Part shown: positions 7,718 to 16,339 of the stretch, piece after piece
Layout: each line of letters starts with the position of its first letter
How positions within the stretch are numbered: position 1 is the stretch's first letter
Notes under the pieces: generated by a model
The model's database searches: none
What the model was told of the DNA's origin: nothing
The model's input: only the letters and a program-made list of their open reading frames with translations
Translations under genes and position numbers: made by a program
From: Alphaproteobacteria bacterium
GTDB taxonomy: Bacteria > Pseudomonadota > Alphaproteobacteria > Reyranellales > Reyranellaceae
Assembly (NCBI GenBank): GCA_017307275.1
Contig: JAFKFK010000047.1
Coordinates: 1 to 38,222, forward strand
DNA: 38,222 nt
Direction: 5' to 3'

Positions 7718-8116
7718 ATGCCCGCAGTCGTGCGGAACCGGTCGGTTCCCAACATCGTCGTCAGCGCTGCCGATTACGAGCGGCTCACCGATCTCGCCAC
7801 CGCCTCGCTCGAGCGCCTTCCCGAGGTCGCCGAGGAGCTGTTGAACGAGATGGAACGCGCCAAGATCGTGACCGAGGGCAGTGTGCCGGCCGATGTCGTG
7901 CGCATGGGCTCGACCGTGACGTTCCGCTCCGACGACGGGCGCGAGCGCACGGAGACGCTGGTCTATCCGGTCGACGAGGACAGCACCCATCACAAGATCT
8001 CGGTGATGACGCCGGTCGGCGCCGCGCTGATCGGCCTGGCCGTCGGCCAGTCGATCTCCTGGACGGCGCGCGACGGCCGCAAGCACCAGCTCACGGTCGT
8101 GAAGGTGCAGCAGTAG
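7718..8116 (+). CDS. rnk: Rnk / GreA-GreB-family nucleoside diphosphate kinase regulator
   Basis: A 132-residue protein with a short N-terminal helical arm (about 15-50, including YERLTDLATASLERLPEVAE) and a C-terminal GreA/GreB FKBP-like domain. That domain carries MGSTVTFRSDDGRERTETLV, MTPVGAALIGLAVGQSISW and a final HQLTVVKV strand. Rnk binds RNA polymerase near the secondary channel but lacks the long coiled coil that lets Gre factors cleave RNA. It was first described as affecting nucleoside diphosphate kinase levels. GGAG at 7705-7708 lies about nine bases before ATG 7718. It stands alone; the LysE-type gene converges from the right with 22 bp between stops. Confidence 0.88.
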   Translation: MPAVVRNRSVPNIVVSAADYERLTDLATASLERLPEVAEELLNEMERAKIVTEGSVPADVVRMGSTVTFRSDDGRERTETLVYPVDEDSTHHKISVMTPVGAALIGLAVGQSISWTARDGRKHQLTVVKVQQ

Positions 8117-8138
8117 CCCTCATTCAGGGCCCTCTTTC

Positions 8139-8756
8139 TCAGGGCTTATAGCGCAGCAAGGCGGCGCCGAAGCCGATGAAGACCAGGCCGCTGGCCCGGT
8201 TCAATCGGCGCCGCCAGATCCCGTGCATCAGCCGGTCCGCCAGCTTGCGGCCGGAGAGCGCGTAGATCGAGTAGAAGAATAGCTCGACGCCCATGAAGGT
8301 CGCGACCATCAGCGCGAACTGCGGCAGCCACGCGCTCGTGGGGTCGATGAACTGCGGGAAGAAGGCCGCCGCGAAGATCAGCAGCTTGGGATTGCTGATG
8401 CCGACCAGGAATCCGTCGCGGAATAGTGCCGCTTTCGATGTGCCCGTCGGCGACGGCACCGCATCGGGCTCGACCGGCTCGCGCCAAAGCTGAATGCCGA
8501 GATAGACCAGGTAGGCGGCGCCCGCGATCTTCAGGACATCGAAAGCGGTCGGCAGTGCCAGCAGGAGCGCACTCAAGCCGGCGACCGACCCCGTGAGCAT
8601 CAGCACGAGCGCCACGAGGCAGCCCGTCATGCCAACAAAGGCCGGTCCCAACCCGAAGCGGATGCTCCGGGTGGTGACGTAGAGCACGTTGGGGCCCGGC
8701 GTGCTGGCGATCAGCACGACGGCGCCGAGATAGAGCCACCAGGTCTCGAGCGCCAT
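8139..8756 (-). CDS. LysE/RhtB-family amino-acid exporter
   Basis: A 205-residue inner-membrane protein with about six hydrophobic segments and the family signature ASTPGPNVLYVTTRSIRFG near residues 17-35. Members export amino acids such as lysine, homoserine or threonine, or related metabolites. Also typical are the segment AAYLVYLGIQLWREP (after a KIAG turn) and the motif FRDGFLVGISNPKLLIFAAAF. The start is ATG 8756, with AAGG just upstream. The maeB stop is 17 bp upstream, so co-transcription with maeB is possible. Substrate cannot be inferred. Confidence 0.9.
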   Translation of the reverse strand: MALETWWLYLGAVVLIASTPGPNVLYVTTRSIRFGLGPAFVGMTGCLVALVLMLTGSVAGLSALLLALPTAFDVLKIAGAAYLVYLGIQLWREPVEPDAVPSPTGTSKAALFRDGFLVGISNPKLLIFAAAFFPQFIDPTSAWLPQFALMVATFMGVELFFYSIYALSGRKLADRLMHGIWRRRLNRASGLVFIGFGAALLRYKP

Positions 8757-8773
8757 CGCCTTACGCCACGGCT

Positions 8774-11074
8774 CTAGCGGCGGCCGTTGCTCAGCGCACC
8801 GTAGGCGGCCAGGGCGGCGTGATTCACGAGGTCGCTGACCGTCGCGCCCATCTGCACGACCTGGACCGGCTTCTGAAGGCCGTCGATCACCGGGCCGATC
8901 ACCGTGACGCCGCCCAGCGACTGCATCAGCCGCGAGGAGATGTGCGCCGAGTGCAGGCCCGGCATCACCAGCACGTTGGCCGGGCCGGTGAGGCGGCAGA
9001 ACGGATAGGTCGAGCGCAGCAGCTCGTAGTCGAGCGCCATGTCGGCCTGCATCTCGCCGTCATACTCGAAGTCGACCTCCTCGGCGTCGAGCAGGCGGAT
9101 CGCCTTGCGGATGCGGTCGATCCGTTCGATCTCGCGGCTGCCGAAATTGGAGAAGGACAGGAAGGCGACGCGCGGATCGTGGCCCATGGTGCGCGCGTTG
9201 TTGGCCATCTGCCTGGCGATGGTGGCGAGCTGCTCGGGGCTCGGCGTCTCGTTGATCGAGGTGTCGGCCAGGAACACCGTGCCGTGGCGCGACACCACGA
9301 TCGAGTAGCCGATCGGCACCTTGTGCGGCTCGACGTCGATCACGCGCTTGATGTCGCTGTAGCATTCCGGGAAGCGGCGCGTGATGCCGGTCACCATGCC
9401 ATCGGCGTCGCCCATCGCCACCATGCAGGCGCCGAATACGTTGCGCCCCTGATTGACCATGCGCTGCACGTCGCGGCGCAGGTAGCCGTCGCGCTGCAGG
9501 CGCTTGTAGACCAACTCGGTATAGGGCGCGTTGCGGGTCGACAGGCGGGCATTGTGGATCTCGAGGCCCGAATCGTCGTTGATGCCGAGCGACTTCATGG
9601 TGTCGCGCACCTGCTCCTCGCGGCCGATCAGGATCGGCGTGCCGTAGCCGTTGTCGCGGAACATGACGGCGGCGCGGATGGTGCGTTCCTCCTCGCCCTC
9701 GGCGAAGACGATGCGGCGCGGGTTGGCCTTGACCTGCTCGAACAGGCTCTGCAGCCAGTGGCTGGTCGGATCGAGGCGACCGGACAGCGAGCGGCGATAC
9801 TCGGCCATGTCGGGGATCGGCTTGCGGGCCACGCCGGAATCCATGGCGGCCTGCGCCACTGCACAGGAGACGTAGGAGATCAGGCGCGGATCGAACGGCA
9901 CCGGCACGACATAGTCGGGCCCGTAGCGCAGGCGGCGGCCGGAATAGGCACGGTCGACCTCGTCGGGCACGTCCTCGCGGGCGAGCTTGGCCAGCGCCTC
10001 GGCGGCGGCGATCTTCATCTCCTCGTTGATGGTGCGTGCCCTGACGTCGAGCGCGCCGCGGAAGATGTAGGGGAAGCCCAGCACGTTATTGATCTGGTTG
10101 GCGTAGTCGCTGCGGCCGGTCGCGATGATGGCGTCGGCACGCACCGACTTCACGTCCTCCGGCGTGATCTCGGGATCGGGATTGGCCATGGCGAAGATGA
10201 TCGGCTTGGCCGCCATCGACTGAACCATCTCCTTGGTCACCGCGCCCTTGACCGACAGGCCGAAGAACACGTCGGCCCCCTTCATGGCCTCCTCGAGGGT
10301 GCGCGCCTTGGTCTTCACCGCGTGGGCGCTCTTCCACTGGTTCATGCCCTCGGTGCGGCCCTGGTAGATGACGCCCTTGGTGTCGCACAGGATGGCATTG
10401 TCGTGCGGCAGGCCCATGGCCTTGACCAGCTCGATGCAGGCGATGGACGCGGCGCCGGCGCCGTTCACCACCATCTTGATGTCCTTGATGTTGCGGCCGG
10501 TGAGGTGCAGCGCATTGATCAGGCCGGCCGCCGAGACGATCGCCGTGCCGTGCTGGTCGTCGTGGAAGATCGGGATGTCCATCAGCTCGCGCAGGCGTTG
10601 CTCGATGATGAAGCACTCCGGCGCCTTGATGTCCTCGAGGTTGATGCCGCCGAAGGTCGGCCCGAGGTAGCGCACGCAGTTCACGAACTGGTCGACATCC
10701 TTGGTGTCGACTTCGAGGTCGATGCAGTCGACATCGGCGAAGCGTTTGAAGAGGACGGCCTTGCCCTCCATCACCGGCTTGCCGCCCAGCGCACCCAGAT
10801 CGCCCAGGCCCAGCACCGCCGTACCGTTGGAGATCACCGCGACCAGATTGCCCTTGGCCGTATAGTCGTAGGCTGTGTCCGGGTTCTTCGCGATCTCCAG
10901 GCAGGGAGCGGCGACGCCCGGGGAATAGGCCAGAGCTAGGTCGCGCTGCGTGACCAGGGGCTTGGTGGCAATGATCTCGATCTTCCCGGGCCGCCCTTCG
11001 CGGTGCATGCGCAGCGAATCGCCGTCGAGATCGCCCATTTCATTGACCATTGCTTCCGAGCCGCTGCTCGCCAT
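8774..11074 (-). CDS. maeB: NADP-dependent malic enzyme with C-terminal phosphotransacetylase-like domain
   Basis: Converts malate and NADP+ to pyruvate, CO2 and NADPH, feeding gluconeogenesis or lipid synthesis. The protein is 766 residues, the usual size of the MaeB class. The N-terminal malic enzyme half shows ALAYSPGVAAPCLEIA, the metal and catalytic region FHDDQHGTAIV, and the nucleotide motif VVNGAGAASIACIEL. The second half, from about residue 440 (RRIVFAEGEEERTIRAA), is a phosphate acetyl/butyryl-transferase-like domain that is regulatory in this class. The start is ATG 11074 (MASSGSEAMV) with GGGAGAG upstream; longer in-frame starts up to 11194 lie in the divergent promoter region. 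maeB beside divergent mutS is a common alphaproteobacterial arrangement. Confidence 0.95.
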   Translation of the reverse strand: MASSGSEAMVNEMGDLDGDSLRMHREGRPGKIEIIATKPLVTQRDLALAYSPGVAAPCLEIAKNPDTAYDYTAKGNLVAVISNGTAVLGLGDLGALGGKPVMEGKAVLFKRFADVDCIDLEVDTKDVDQFVNCVRYLGPTFGGINLEDIKAPECFIIEQRLRELMDIPIFHDDQHGTAIVSAAGLINALHLTGRNIKDIKMVVNGAGAASIACIELVKAMGLPHDNAILCDTKGVIYQGRTEGMNQWKSAHAVKTKARTLEEAMKGADVFFGLSVKGAVTKEMVQSMAAKPIIFAMANPDPEITPEDVKSVRADAIIATGRSDYANQINNVLGFPYIFRGALDVRARTINEEMKIAAAEALAKLAREDVPDEVDRAYSGRRLRYGPDYVVPVPFDPRLISYVSCAVAQAAMDSGVARKPIPDMAEYRRSLSGRLDPTSHWLQSLFEQVKANPRRIVFAEGEEERTIRAAVMFRDNGYGTPILIGREEQVRDTMKSLGINDDSGLEIHNARLSTRNAPYTELVYKRLQRDGYLRRDVQRMVNQGRNVFGACMVAMGDADGMVTGITRRFPECYSDIKRVIDVEPHKVPIGYSIVVSRHGTVFLADTSINETPSPEQLATIARQMANNARTMGHDPRVAFLSFSNFGSREIERIDRIRKAIRLLDAEEVDFEYDGEMQADMALDYELLRSTYPFCRLTGPANVLVMPGLHSAHISSRLMQSLGGVTVIGPVIDGLQKPVQVVQMGATVSDLVNHAALAAYGALSNGRR

Positions 11075-11251
11075 TCGTTTCTCTCCCGGTTGGGGTATCA
11101 TATTGGCGGCAATCCAAGGTCTGTGCCAGCAGGCCATGCCGCGCTGCAACGCCACTCTTTCTGACCGGCGTTCACTGCCCAAGATATGGTCCACCTCTCG
11201 TCCACATGGCCCATTCGGCCGCCTGTGCTAGACCGGGCGCGGAGGAGTTTC

Positions 11252-13927
11252 GTGCCGGACAGTTCCGCCATTCCCGCCGACGCCACGCCGATGATGCGCC
11301 AGTATCTGGCGATCAAGGCTGCGCATCCGGACCATCTGGTTTTCTACCGGATGGGCGATTTCTACGAGCTGTTCTTCGACGACGCGGTGAAGGCCTCGGC
11401 GGCGCTCGATATTGCACTGACCAAGCGGGGTCAGCATCTCGGTGAAGACATCAAGATGTGCGGCGTGCCGGTGCACAGCCACGAAACCTATCTGTCGCGA
11501 CTGATCCGCCGCGGCTTCAAAGTTGCAGTATGCGAGCAGGTCGAGGATCCGGCCGAAGCCAAGAAGCGCGGCGCCAAGTCGGTGGTCGAGCGCGCCGTCG
11601 TGCGCGTCATCACGCCCGGCACGTTGACCGAGGATGCGCTGCTCGATGCACGCAGCCACAACTACCTCGCTGCCCTTGCTGAAGCGCAGGGCGAGCTGGC
11701 GCTGGGCTGGCTCGATCTGTCGACGGCCGATTTCGCGGCCCAACCGCTGCAACAGGGCCAGGTCGCGGCCGCGCTGGCCCGGCTGGCGCCGGGCGAACTG
11801 CTGGTGCCGGATCGTCTTCTGGCGCGCGAGCCTCTGAAAGCCGCGCTGGAGGAGTGGAATTCGGTCCTGACGCCGCTGCCCTCGGCGCGGTTCGACAGCG
11901 ACAATGCGCGCAAGCGCCTGCAGACGGCGTTCAACGTCGCCGCCCTCGACAGTTTCGGCAGCTTCTCCCGGGCCGAGATCGCGGCATGCGGCGCCTTGCT
12001 CGACTATGTGGAGCTGACCCAGGCCGGCAAGCGTCCGGCGCTGTCGTCGCCGCGCCGCGAACGCGCCGACGGCACGATGGAGATCGACCCGGCAACGCGG
12101 CGCAACCTCGAACTGGTGCGCAGCCTCGATGGCCGGCGCGACGGCAGCCTGCTTGCCACCATCGACCGGACGCTGACGGGACCGGGCGCGCGCCTGCTGG
12201 CGGAGCGTATCGCGGCGCCACTGACCGAACGTCCCGAGATCGAGCGTCGCCTCGACCTGGTGCAGCTCTTCGTCGAGCGGCCGGCCGTGCGCGAGCGTGT
12301 CCGCGAGGCGCTGCGGCGCACACCGGACGTCGAGCGCGCGCTGCAGCGATTGAGCGTCGGCCGCGGCGGTCCGCGCGATCTCGCGGCGTTGCGCGACGGG
12401 CTTGAGTCGGGAGAGACGCTGGCAGAGTCGCTGAAGGCCGAACCCGAAGCGCTGGCGCCACCGCCTGCGCCGCTCGCAGCCATCGTGGCGGATTGCTCGG
12501 GCCACAAGGCCACGGTTGCGGCTCTTGCCGAAGCGTTGGCGGACGAACCGCCGCTGCTGGTGCGCGACGGCGGTTTCGTGCGGCAGGGCTATCGCACCGA
12601 ACTCGACGAACAGCGCACCCTGCGCGACGACAGCCGCAAGACCGTCGCGGCCCTGGAAGCCAAGTATCGGACTTCGACCGGCGTCCCCTCGCTGAAGATC
12701 CGCCACAACAACATGATCGGCTACCATATCGAGGTGACGGCGACGCACGCCGACAAGCTCGATATCGCCGCGCTCGGATTCACGCGGCGGCAGTCGATGT
12801 CGAATGCGACGCGCTACAGCACGGCCGAGCTTGCCGATCTGGAGACCCGCATCGGCCGCGCCGCCGATCAGGCATTGGCGCTGGAGCTTGCGATCTTCGA
12901 GCAACTCGTCGCCGGGGTGATGACCGTGTCGACGGCCATCGCCGCCGCCGGCCGCGCCCTCGCTGCCCTCGACGTTGCCGCGGCGATGGCAGAGCTTGCC
13001 GTCTCCAGCAACTACGGGCGGCCTATGCTCACCGACGAGCCGTCCTTCGCCATCGAAGGCGGACGCCATCCCGTGGTCGAGGCAGCCTTGTCCAAGCAGG
13101 GCGGCGCGGGCTTCGTGCCCAACGATTGCGACCTCGGCACCGAGCGGCGGCTCTGGTTGCTGACCGGCCCCAACATGGCCGGCAAGTCGACCTTCCTGCG
13201 CCAGAACGCGCTGATCGTCGTGATGGCGCAGGCCGGTTCCTTCGTGCCGGCCCGGACGGCGACCATCGGCATCGTCGATCGCCTGTTCAGCCGCGTCGGC
13301 GCCGCCGACGACCTGGCGCGCGGCCGCTCGACCTTCATGGTCGAGATGGTGGAGACCGCTGCGATCCTGAACCAAGCGACGGCGAGAAGCCTCGTCATCC
13401 TCGACGAGATCGGCCGCGGCACCGCGACCTTCGACGGTCTCTCGATCGCCTGGGCAACGCTCGAACATCTGCACGACGTCAACAAGAGCCGCGCGCTGTT
13501 TGCCACGCACTACCACGAGTTGGGCGCGCTCAAGGAGCGGCTGGCTGCGCTGGCGCCCTACACGATGCGCGTGAAGGAGTGGCAGAACGAGGTCGTGTTC
13601 CTGCACGAAGTGGCGCCGGGCGCCGCCGATCGTTCGTATGGCATCCATGTCGCCCAGCTCGCGGGCTTGCCGGCGGCCGTCGTCACGCGCGCCGAGGAAG
13701 TGCTGGCGGTGCTGGAGAAGGGCGAGCAGTCGGGCGCGGTGACCAAGCTCGCCGACGACCTGCCGCTCTTCGCAGCCGCTCCGGCCCGGCCGGCCAGCGG
13801 TTCGGGCAGGACGAAGGAATCCGAAGTCGAGAAGGCGCTGGCCGAGGTCAATCCCGACGAGCTGTCGCCGCGCGAGGCGCTGGACGTGCTCTATGCGCTC
13901 CGCCAACGGCTTCCGAGCAAGCCTTAG
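11252..13927 (+). CDS. mutS: DNA mismatch repair protein MutS
   Basis: MutS binds mismatches and small loops and, with ATP, recruits MutL. The protein is 891 residues. The mismatch-reading Phe-x-Glu motif is in MGDFYELFF (Phe37, Glu39). Walker A GPNMAGKST is at 639-647. Walker B with the signature region, VILDEIGRGTATFDG, follows, and then the conserved ALFATHYHE. A C-terminal helical tail (LDVLYALRQRL) matches the dimerisation end. The start is GTG 11252, with GGAGGAG four bases upstream; an in-frame ATG at 11186 has no ribosome site. glnD, often downstream of mutS in alphaproteobacteria, is absent here. The stop abuts the stop of the convergent MetE-like gene with no bases between. Confidence 0.97.
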   Translation: MPDSSAIPADATPMMRQYLAIKAAHPDHLVFYRMGDFYELFFDDAVKASAALDIALTKRGQHLGEDIKMCGVPVHSHETYLSRLIRRGFKVAVCEQVEDPAEAKKRGAKSVVERAVVRVITPGTLTEDALLDARSHNYLAALAEAQGELALGWLDLSTADFAAQPLQQGQVAAALARLAPGELLVPDRLLAREPLKAALEEWNSVLTPLPSARFDSDNARKRLQTAFNVAALDSFGSFSRAEIAACGALLDYVELTQAGKRPALSSPRRERADGTMEIDPATRRNLELVRSLDGRRDGSLLATIDRTLTGPGARLLAERIAAPLTERPEIERRLDLVQLFVERPAVRERVREALRRTPDVERALQRLSVGRGGPRDLAALRDGLESGETLAESLKAEPEALAPPPAPLAAIVADCSGHKATVAALAEALADEPPLLVRDGGFVRQGYRTELDEQRTLRDDSRKTVAALEAKYRTSTGVPSLKIRHNNMIGYHIEVTATHADKLDIAALGFTRRQSMSNATRYSTAELADLETRIGRAADQALALELAIFEQLVAGVMTVSTAIAAAGRALAALDVAAAMAELAVSSNYGRPMLTDEPSFAIEGGRHPVVEAALSKQGGAGFVPNDCDLGTERRLWLLTGPNMAGKSTFLRQNALIVVMAQAGSFVPARTATIGIVDRLFSRVGAADDLARGRSTFMVEMVETAAILNQATARSLVILDEIGRGTATFDGLSIAWATLEHLHDVNKSRALFATHYHELGALKERLAALAPYTMRVKEWQNEVVFLHEVAPGAADRSYGIHVAQLAGLPAAVVTRAEEVLAVLEKGEQSGAVTKLADDLPLFAAAPARPASGSGRTKESEVEKALAEVNPDELSPREALDVLYALRQRLPSKP

Positions 13928-14944
13928 CTAGAAAGCCTTGCGTGCCAGCGCAGCGCCTTCGGCGAGGGCGCGCAGCTTGCCGTAGGCGACGCCCAGCGTC
14001 ATCGGCGCCATGCCGCAGTTGGTGCAGGCCTGGATGCGTTCGGGATCGACGAACTTCGTCGCGAGCTTCAGCGTTTCGGCGACCTGCTCGGGTGTCTCGA
14101 CTGTCTCCGAGGCAACGTCGATGGCGCCGACCAGGACGGTCTTGGTCTTGAGCAGCTTCATCAGTTCCGGCGGCACGTGGCTCTCGCGGCATTCCAGCGA
14201 CACTTGCTGGATCGAGCTGCGGTCGAGGGCCGGGAAGGTCTCTTCGTACTGGCGCCAGTTTTCGCCCAGCGTTTCCTTCCATTTGATGTTGGCCTCGATG
14301 CCGTAGCCGTAGCAGATGTGCACGGCGGTGGTGCACTTCAGGCCTTCCGCCGCCTTCTCGAGCGCCGGCACGCCCCAGTCCACGGTCTCCTTCAGGTAGA
14401 CATTGAAGGCGGGCTCGTCGAACTGGATGACGTCGACGCCGACCTTCTCGAGTTCCTTGGCCTCCTGATTCAGCAGTTCGGCGAAGGCAAAGGCCATCTT
14501 CACGCGGTCGCCGTAGTAGCCGTCGGCCAGCGTGTCGATCAGCGTCATTGGGCCGGGCAGGGTGAACTTGAGCTTGCGCGACGTCGCGGCGCGGGCGACG
14601 CGCGCCTCGCGCTCGTGCACGAACCGGCGACGCTTGAGCGGTGCCGTCACGGTCGGGCAGTCGGCGTCGTAGCGATTGTTGCGGATGCCCATTCGCACCT
14701 TATTGTCGAAGTCGACGCCGTCGACCTCGGCCAGGAAGCCATGCACGAAGTGCTGCCGCGCCTGCTCGCCGTCGCTCACGATGTCGAGCCCGGCCTCTTC
14801 CTGGCGGCGGATCGCCAAAAATGTCGCGTCGTCCTTGGCTTCGAAGAGCGGTGTGCCGGAGAGTGTCCAGGGCGCCCACAGCACGTTCGGTGTGGCGAGC
14901 CAGGCCGGCTTGGGCAGGCTGCCGGCGAGAGTAGTTTCGAACAT
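13928..14944 (-). CDS. MetE-like methionine synthase (C-terminal catalytic domain only)
   Basis: A 338-residue protein covering only the TIM-barrel half of cobalamin-independent methionine synthase. The probable zinc ligands are present: His209 and Cys211 (VHICYG), Glu251 (SLECRES) and Cys310 (CTNCGM). The homocysteine-binding FDEP is at 175-178. The N-terminal folate-binding half of classic MetE is missing, as in the short core-MetE families, some of which use non-folate methyl donors. The methyl donor here is unknown. The ATG at 14944 directly follows the HemY TAG with no gap, so it is coupled to the hemD-mic60-hemY operon. The partner gene mesX (DUF1852) is not adjacent. Confidence 0.85.
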   Translation of the reverse strand: MFETTLAGSLPKPAWLATPNVLWAPWTLSGTPLFEAKDDATFLAIRRQEEAGLDIVSDGEQARQHFVHGFLAEVDGVDFDNKVRMGIRNNRYDADCPTVTAPLKRRRFVHEREARVARAATSRKLKFTLPGPMTLIDTLADGYYGDRVKMAFAFAELLNQEAKELEKVGVDVIQFDEPAFNVYLKETVDWGVPALEKAAEGLKCTTAVHICYGYGIEANIKWKETLGENWRQYEETFPALDRSSIQQVSLECRESHVPPELMKLLKTKTVLVGAIDVASETVETPEQVAETLKLATKFVDPERIQACTNCGMAPMTLGVAYGKLRALAEGAALARKAF

Positions 14945-16333
14945 CTAGGACCCCGTGGAAGGAGAGGGCACCGGCAACGTTGGCGTCGGAGAAGCAAGAG
15001 CAGGTGCAGGCTGCGCTTCCGGCGGCAGGATGTGACCATAGGTGCCTGGCGCGCGCCACTGCAGGGTGCCGAAGGCGCCGCAGCTCTCGCAGACCGGCCG
15101 CCACGATTCGTGATGGGCACCGCACGAGGAGCAGCGCCAGCTACGGTCGGCCGGCGCGTCGGCGACCTTTGCCAGCCAGTCGTGGACCTTCGCCGGATCG
15201 GACTGCGCGCGCTCCTCGACCTCGGCCATGAGGCGGCAGACGCGCACTGGCGGATTGGTGCCGGCGGCGATTTCGAGCTGGCGCCGTGCCTCGCCCCACA
15301 GGCCCGCGTCGAGCGAGGCCTGCGCCAAGGCAATGTGGCTTTCGACATCGTCCGGGTTCTGGTCGGCCAGCTTGCGCACCACGCCGATCCGTTTCAGCGC
15401 TTCGCTTTCGCCCGAGGCTTCGAGGTAGAGCGGCACGAGATCGGGATGCGGCGCCACGGCCCAGCCGCGCTCGATCGTGCGCATCGCCTTCTTCTTGTCG
15501 CCGGTCTTGATCTGCAGCTCGGCCAGTCGTTGCGTGGCGGCAATGCGCTCCGGCGCCAGGCCGAACGCCTCGCGTGCCAGCGCAAGCGCGTCGCTCGTGC
15601 GGCCCTCGCCTTCGGCTTCGCGGCTTCGCTCGACTTCGAGCAGCGCCTTCAGCGCCCGGCCCTTCTCCTGCGTCACCACCTTGCGACGGATGCCGGACTC
15701 CAGAGTCGCTTGCGCCTCCCGCCATTGACCTGTCTGGGCCTGCATGTCGAACAGAGAATGTACGACCCACGGCGTCTGCGGCCGCAGCTTGAAGGCGCGC
15801 TCGGCCAACGCCAGAGCCTTGGACTGGTCGCCGTCGCGCAGCGCCTGACCGATCAGGCCGCGCAGGCCGAGGAAAGCCATCTGCTCGTCTTCGAGCATGG
15901 CGTTGAAGGCACGCTGCGCACCGTCGCGATCGCCGGTGAGCTGTGCGGCCTGCGCCGACAGCAGCAACGTCAATGCCGGTTCCGACAGGAGCTGCTCGGC
16001 CTTGCGCGCGTGCTTCTGTGCTTCCACGCCATCGCCCGCGGCCACCGCGGCGAGGCCCTGAGTCAATTCGCGATAGCCGCGACGGCGGCGGCTCTCGCCC
16101 CAGCCTTCCAGCAGGGCGCCGGGCGCTCCGACGATCCAGCGATAGAGCAGCCATCCGCCGATGCTGAGCAGGATCAGTACGACGATCGTGACCAGCAACG
16201 CGCCGACGCTGGTGTCGAGGCGCCAGCCCTGCCATTCGGCGGTCAGGTTGCCCGGTCGTTCGGCGAGCCACACCGCGCCCAGCATGGCGACCGCGGCGAG
16301 GACGAACCAGATGAGCGTGCGCAGGGTGGTCAT
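14945..16333 (-). CDS. hemY: HemY-like TPR membrane protein with C-terminal zinc ribbon
   Basis: This is the proteobacterial HemY of the hemCDXY type, not protoporphyrinogen oxidase. It is a 462-residue inner-membrane protein with two N-terminal membrane segments (about 5-25 and 43-67) and a long soluble helical region of TPR-like repeats (about 85-390). Four cysteines near the end, 401, 404, 415 and 418 (CSSC and CESCG), form a likely zinc ribbon, followed by a Pro/Ala-rich tail. The role is poorly defined; it is thought to support late heme synthesis or membrane organisation. It starts seven bases after the HemD-Mic60 frame ends, and the MetE-like gene abuts its stop. Confidence 0.88.
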   Translation of the reverse strand: MTTLRTLIWFVLAAVAMLGAVWLAERPGNLTAEWQGWRLDTSVGALLVTIVVLILLSIGGWLLYRWIVGAPGALLEGWGESRRRRGYRELTQGLAAVAAGDGVEAQKHARKAEQLLSEPALTLLLSAQAAQLTGDRDGAQRAFNAMLEDEQMAFLGLRGLIGQALRDGDQSKALALAERAFKLRPQTPWVVHSLFDMQAQTGQWREAQATLESGIRRKVVTQEKGRALKALLEVERSREAEGEGRTSDALALAREAFGLAPERIAATQRLAELQIKTGDKKKAMRTIERGWAVAPHPDLVPLYLEASGESEALKRIGVVRKLADQNPDDVESHIALAQASLDAGLWGEARRQLEIAAGTNPPVRVCRLMAEVEERAQSDPAKVHDWLAKVADAPADRSWRCSSCGAHHESWRPVCESCGAFGTLQWRAPGTYGHILPPEAQPAPALASPTPTLPVPSPSTGS

Positions 16334-16339
16334 TGGCCG

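Noticed and set aside
8114..8146. Bidirectional terminator between rnk and the LysE-type gene (AGCCCT with AGGGCT)
   Set aside because: The stem is only six bp with a 20-base loop and no T-tract, and an inner AGGGCCCT palindrome offers a competing fold.
8819..10939. A 706-codon plus-strand frame antisense to maeB
   Set aside because: It is a codon-bias shadow of maeB with repeated His/Asp/Val patterns and no motif.
11228..13906. A very long open frame on the minus strand antisense to mutS, about 890 codons
   Set aside because: It mirrors mutS codon bias in GC-rich DNA, is His/Arg/Gln-rich, and shows no family motif.
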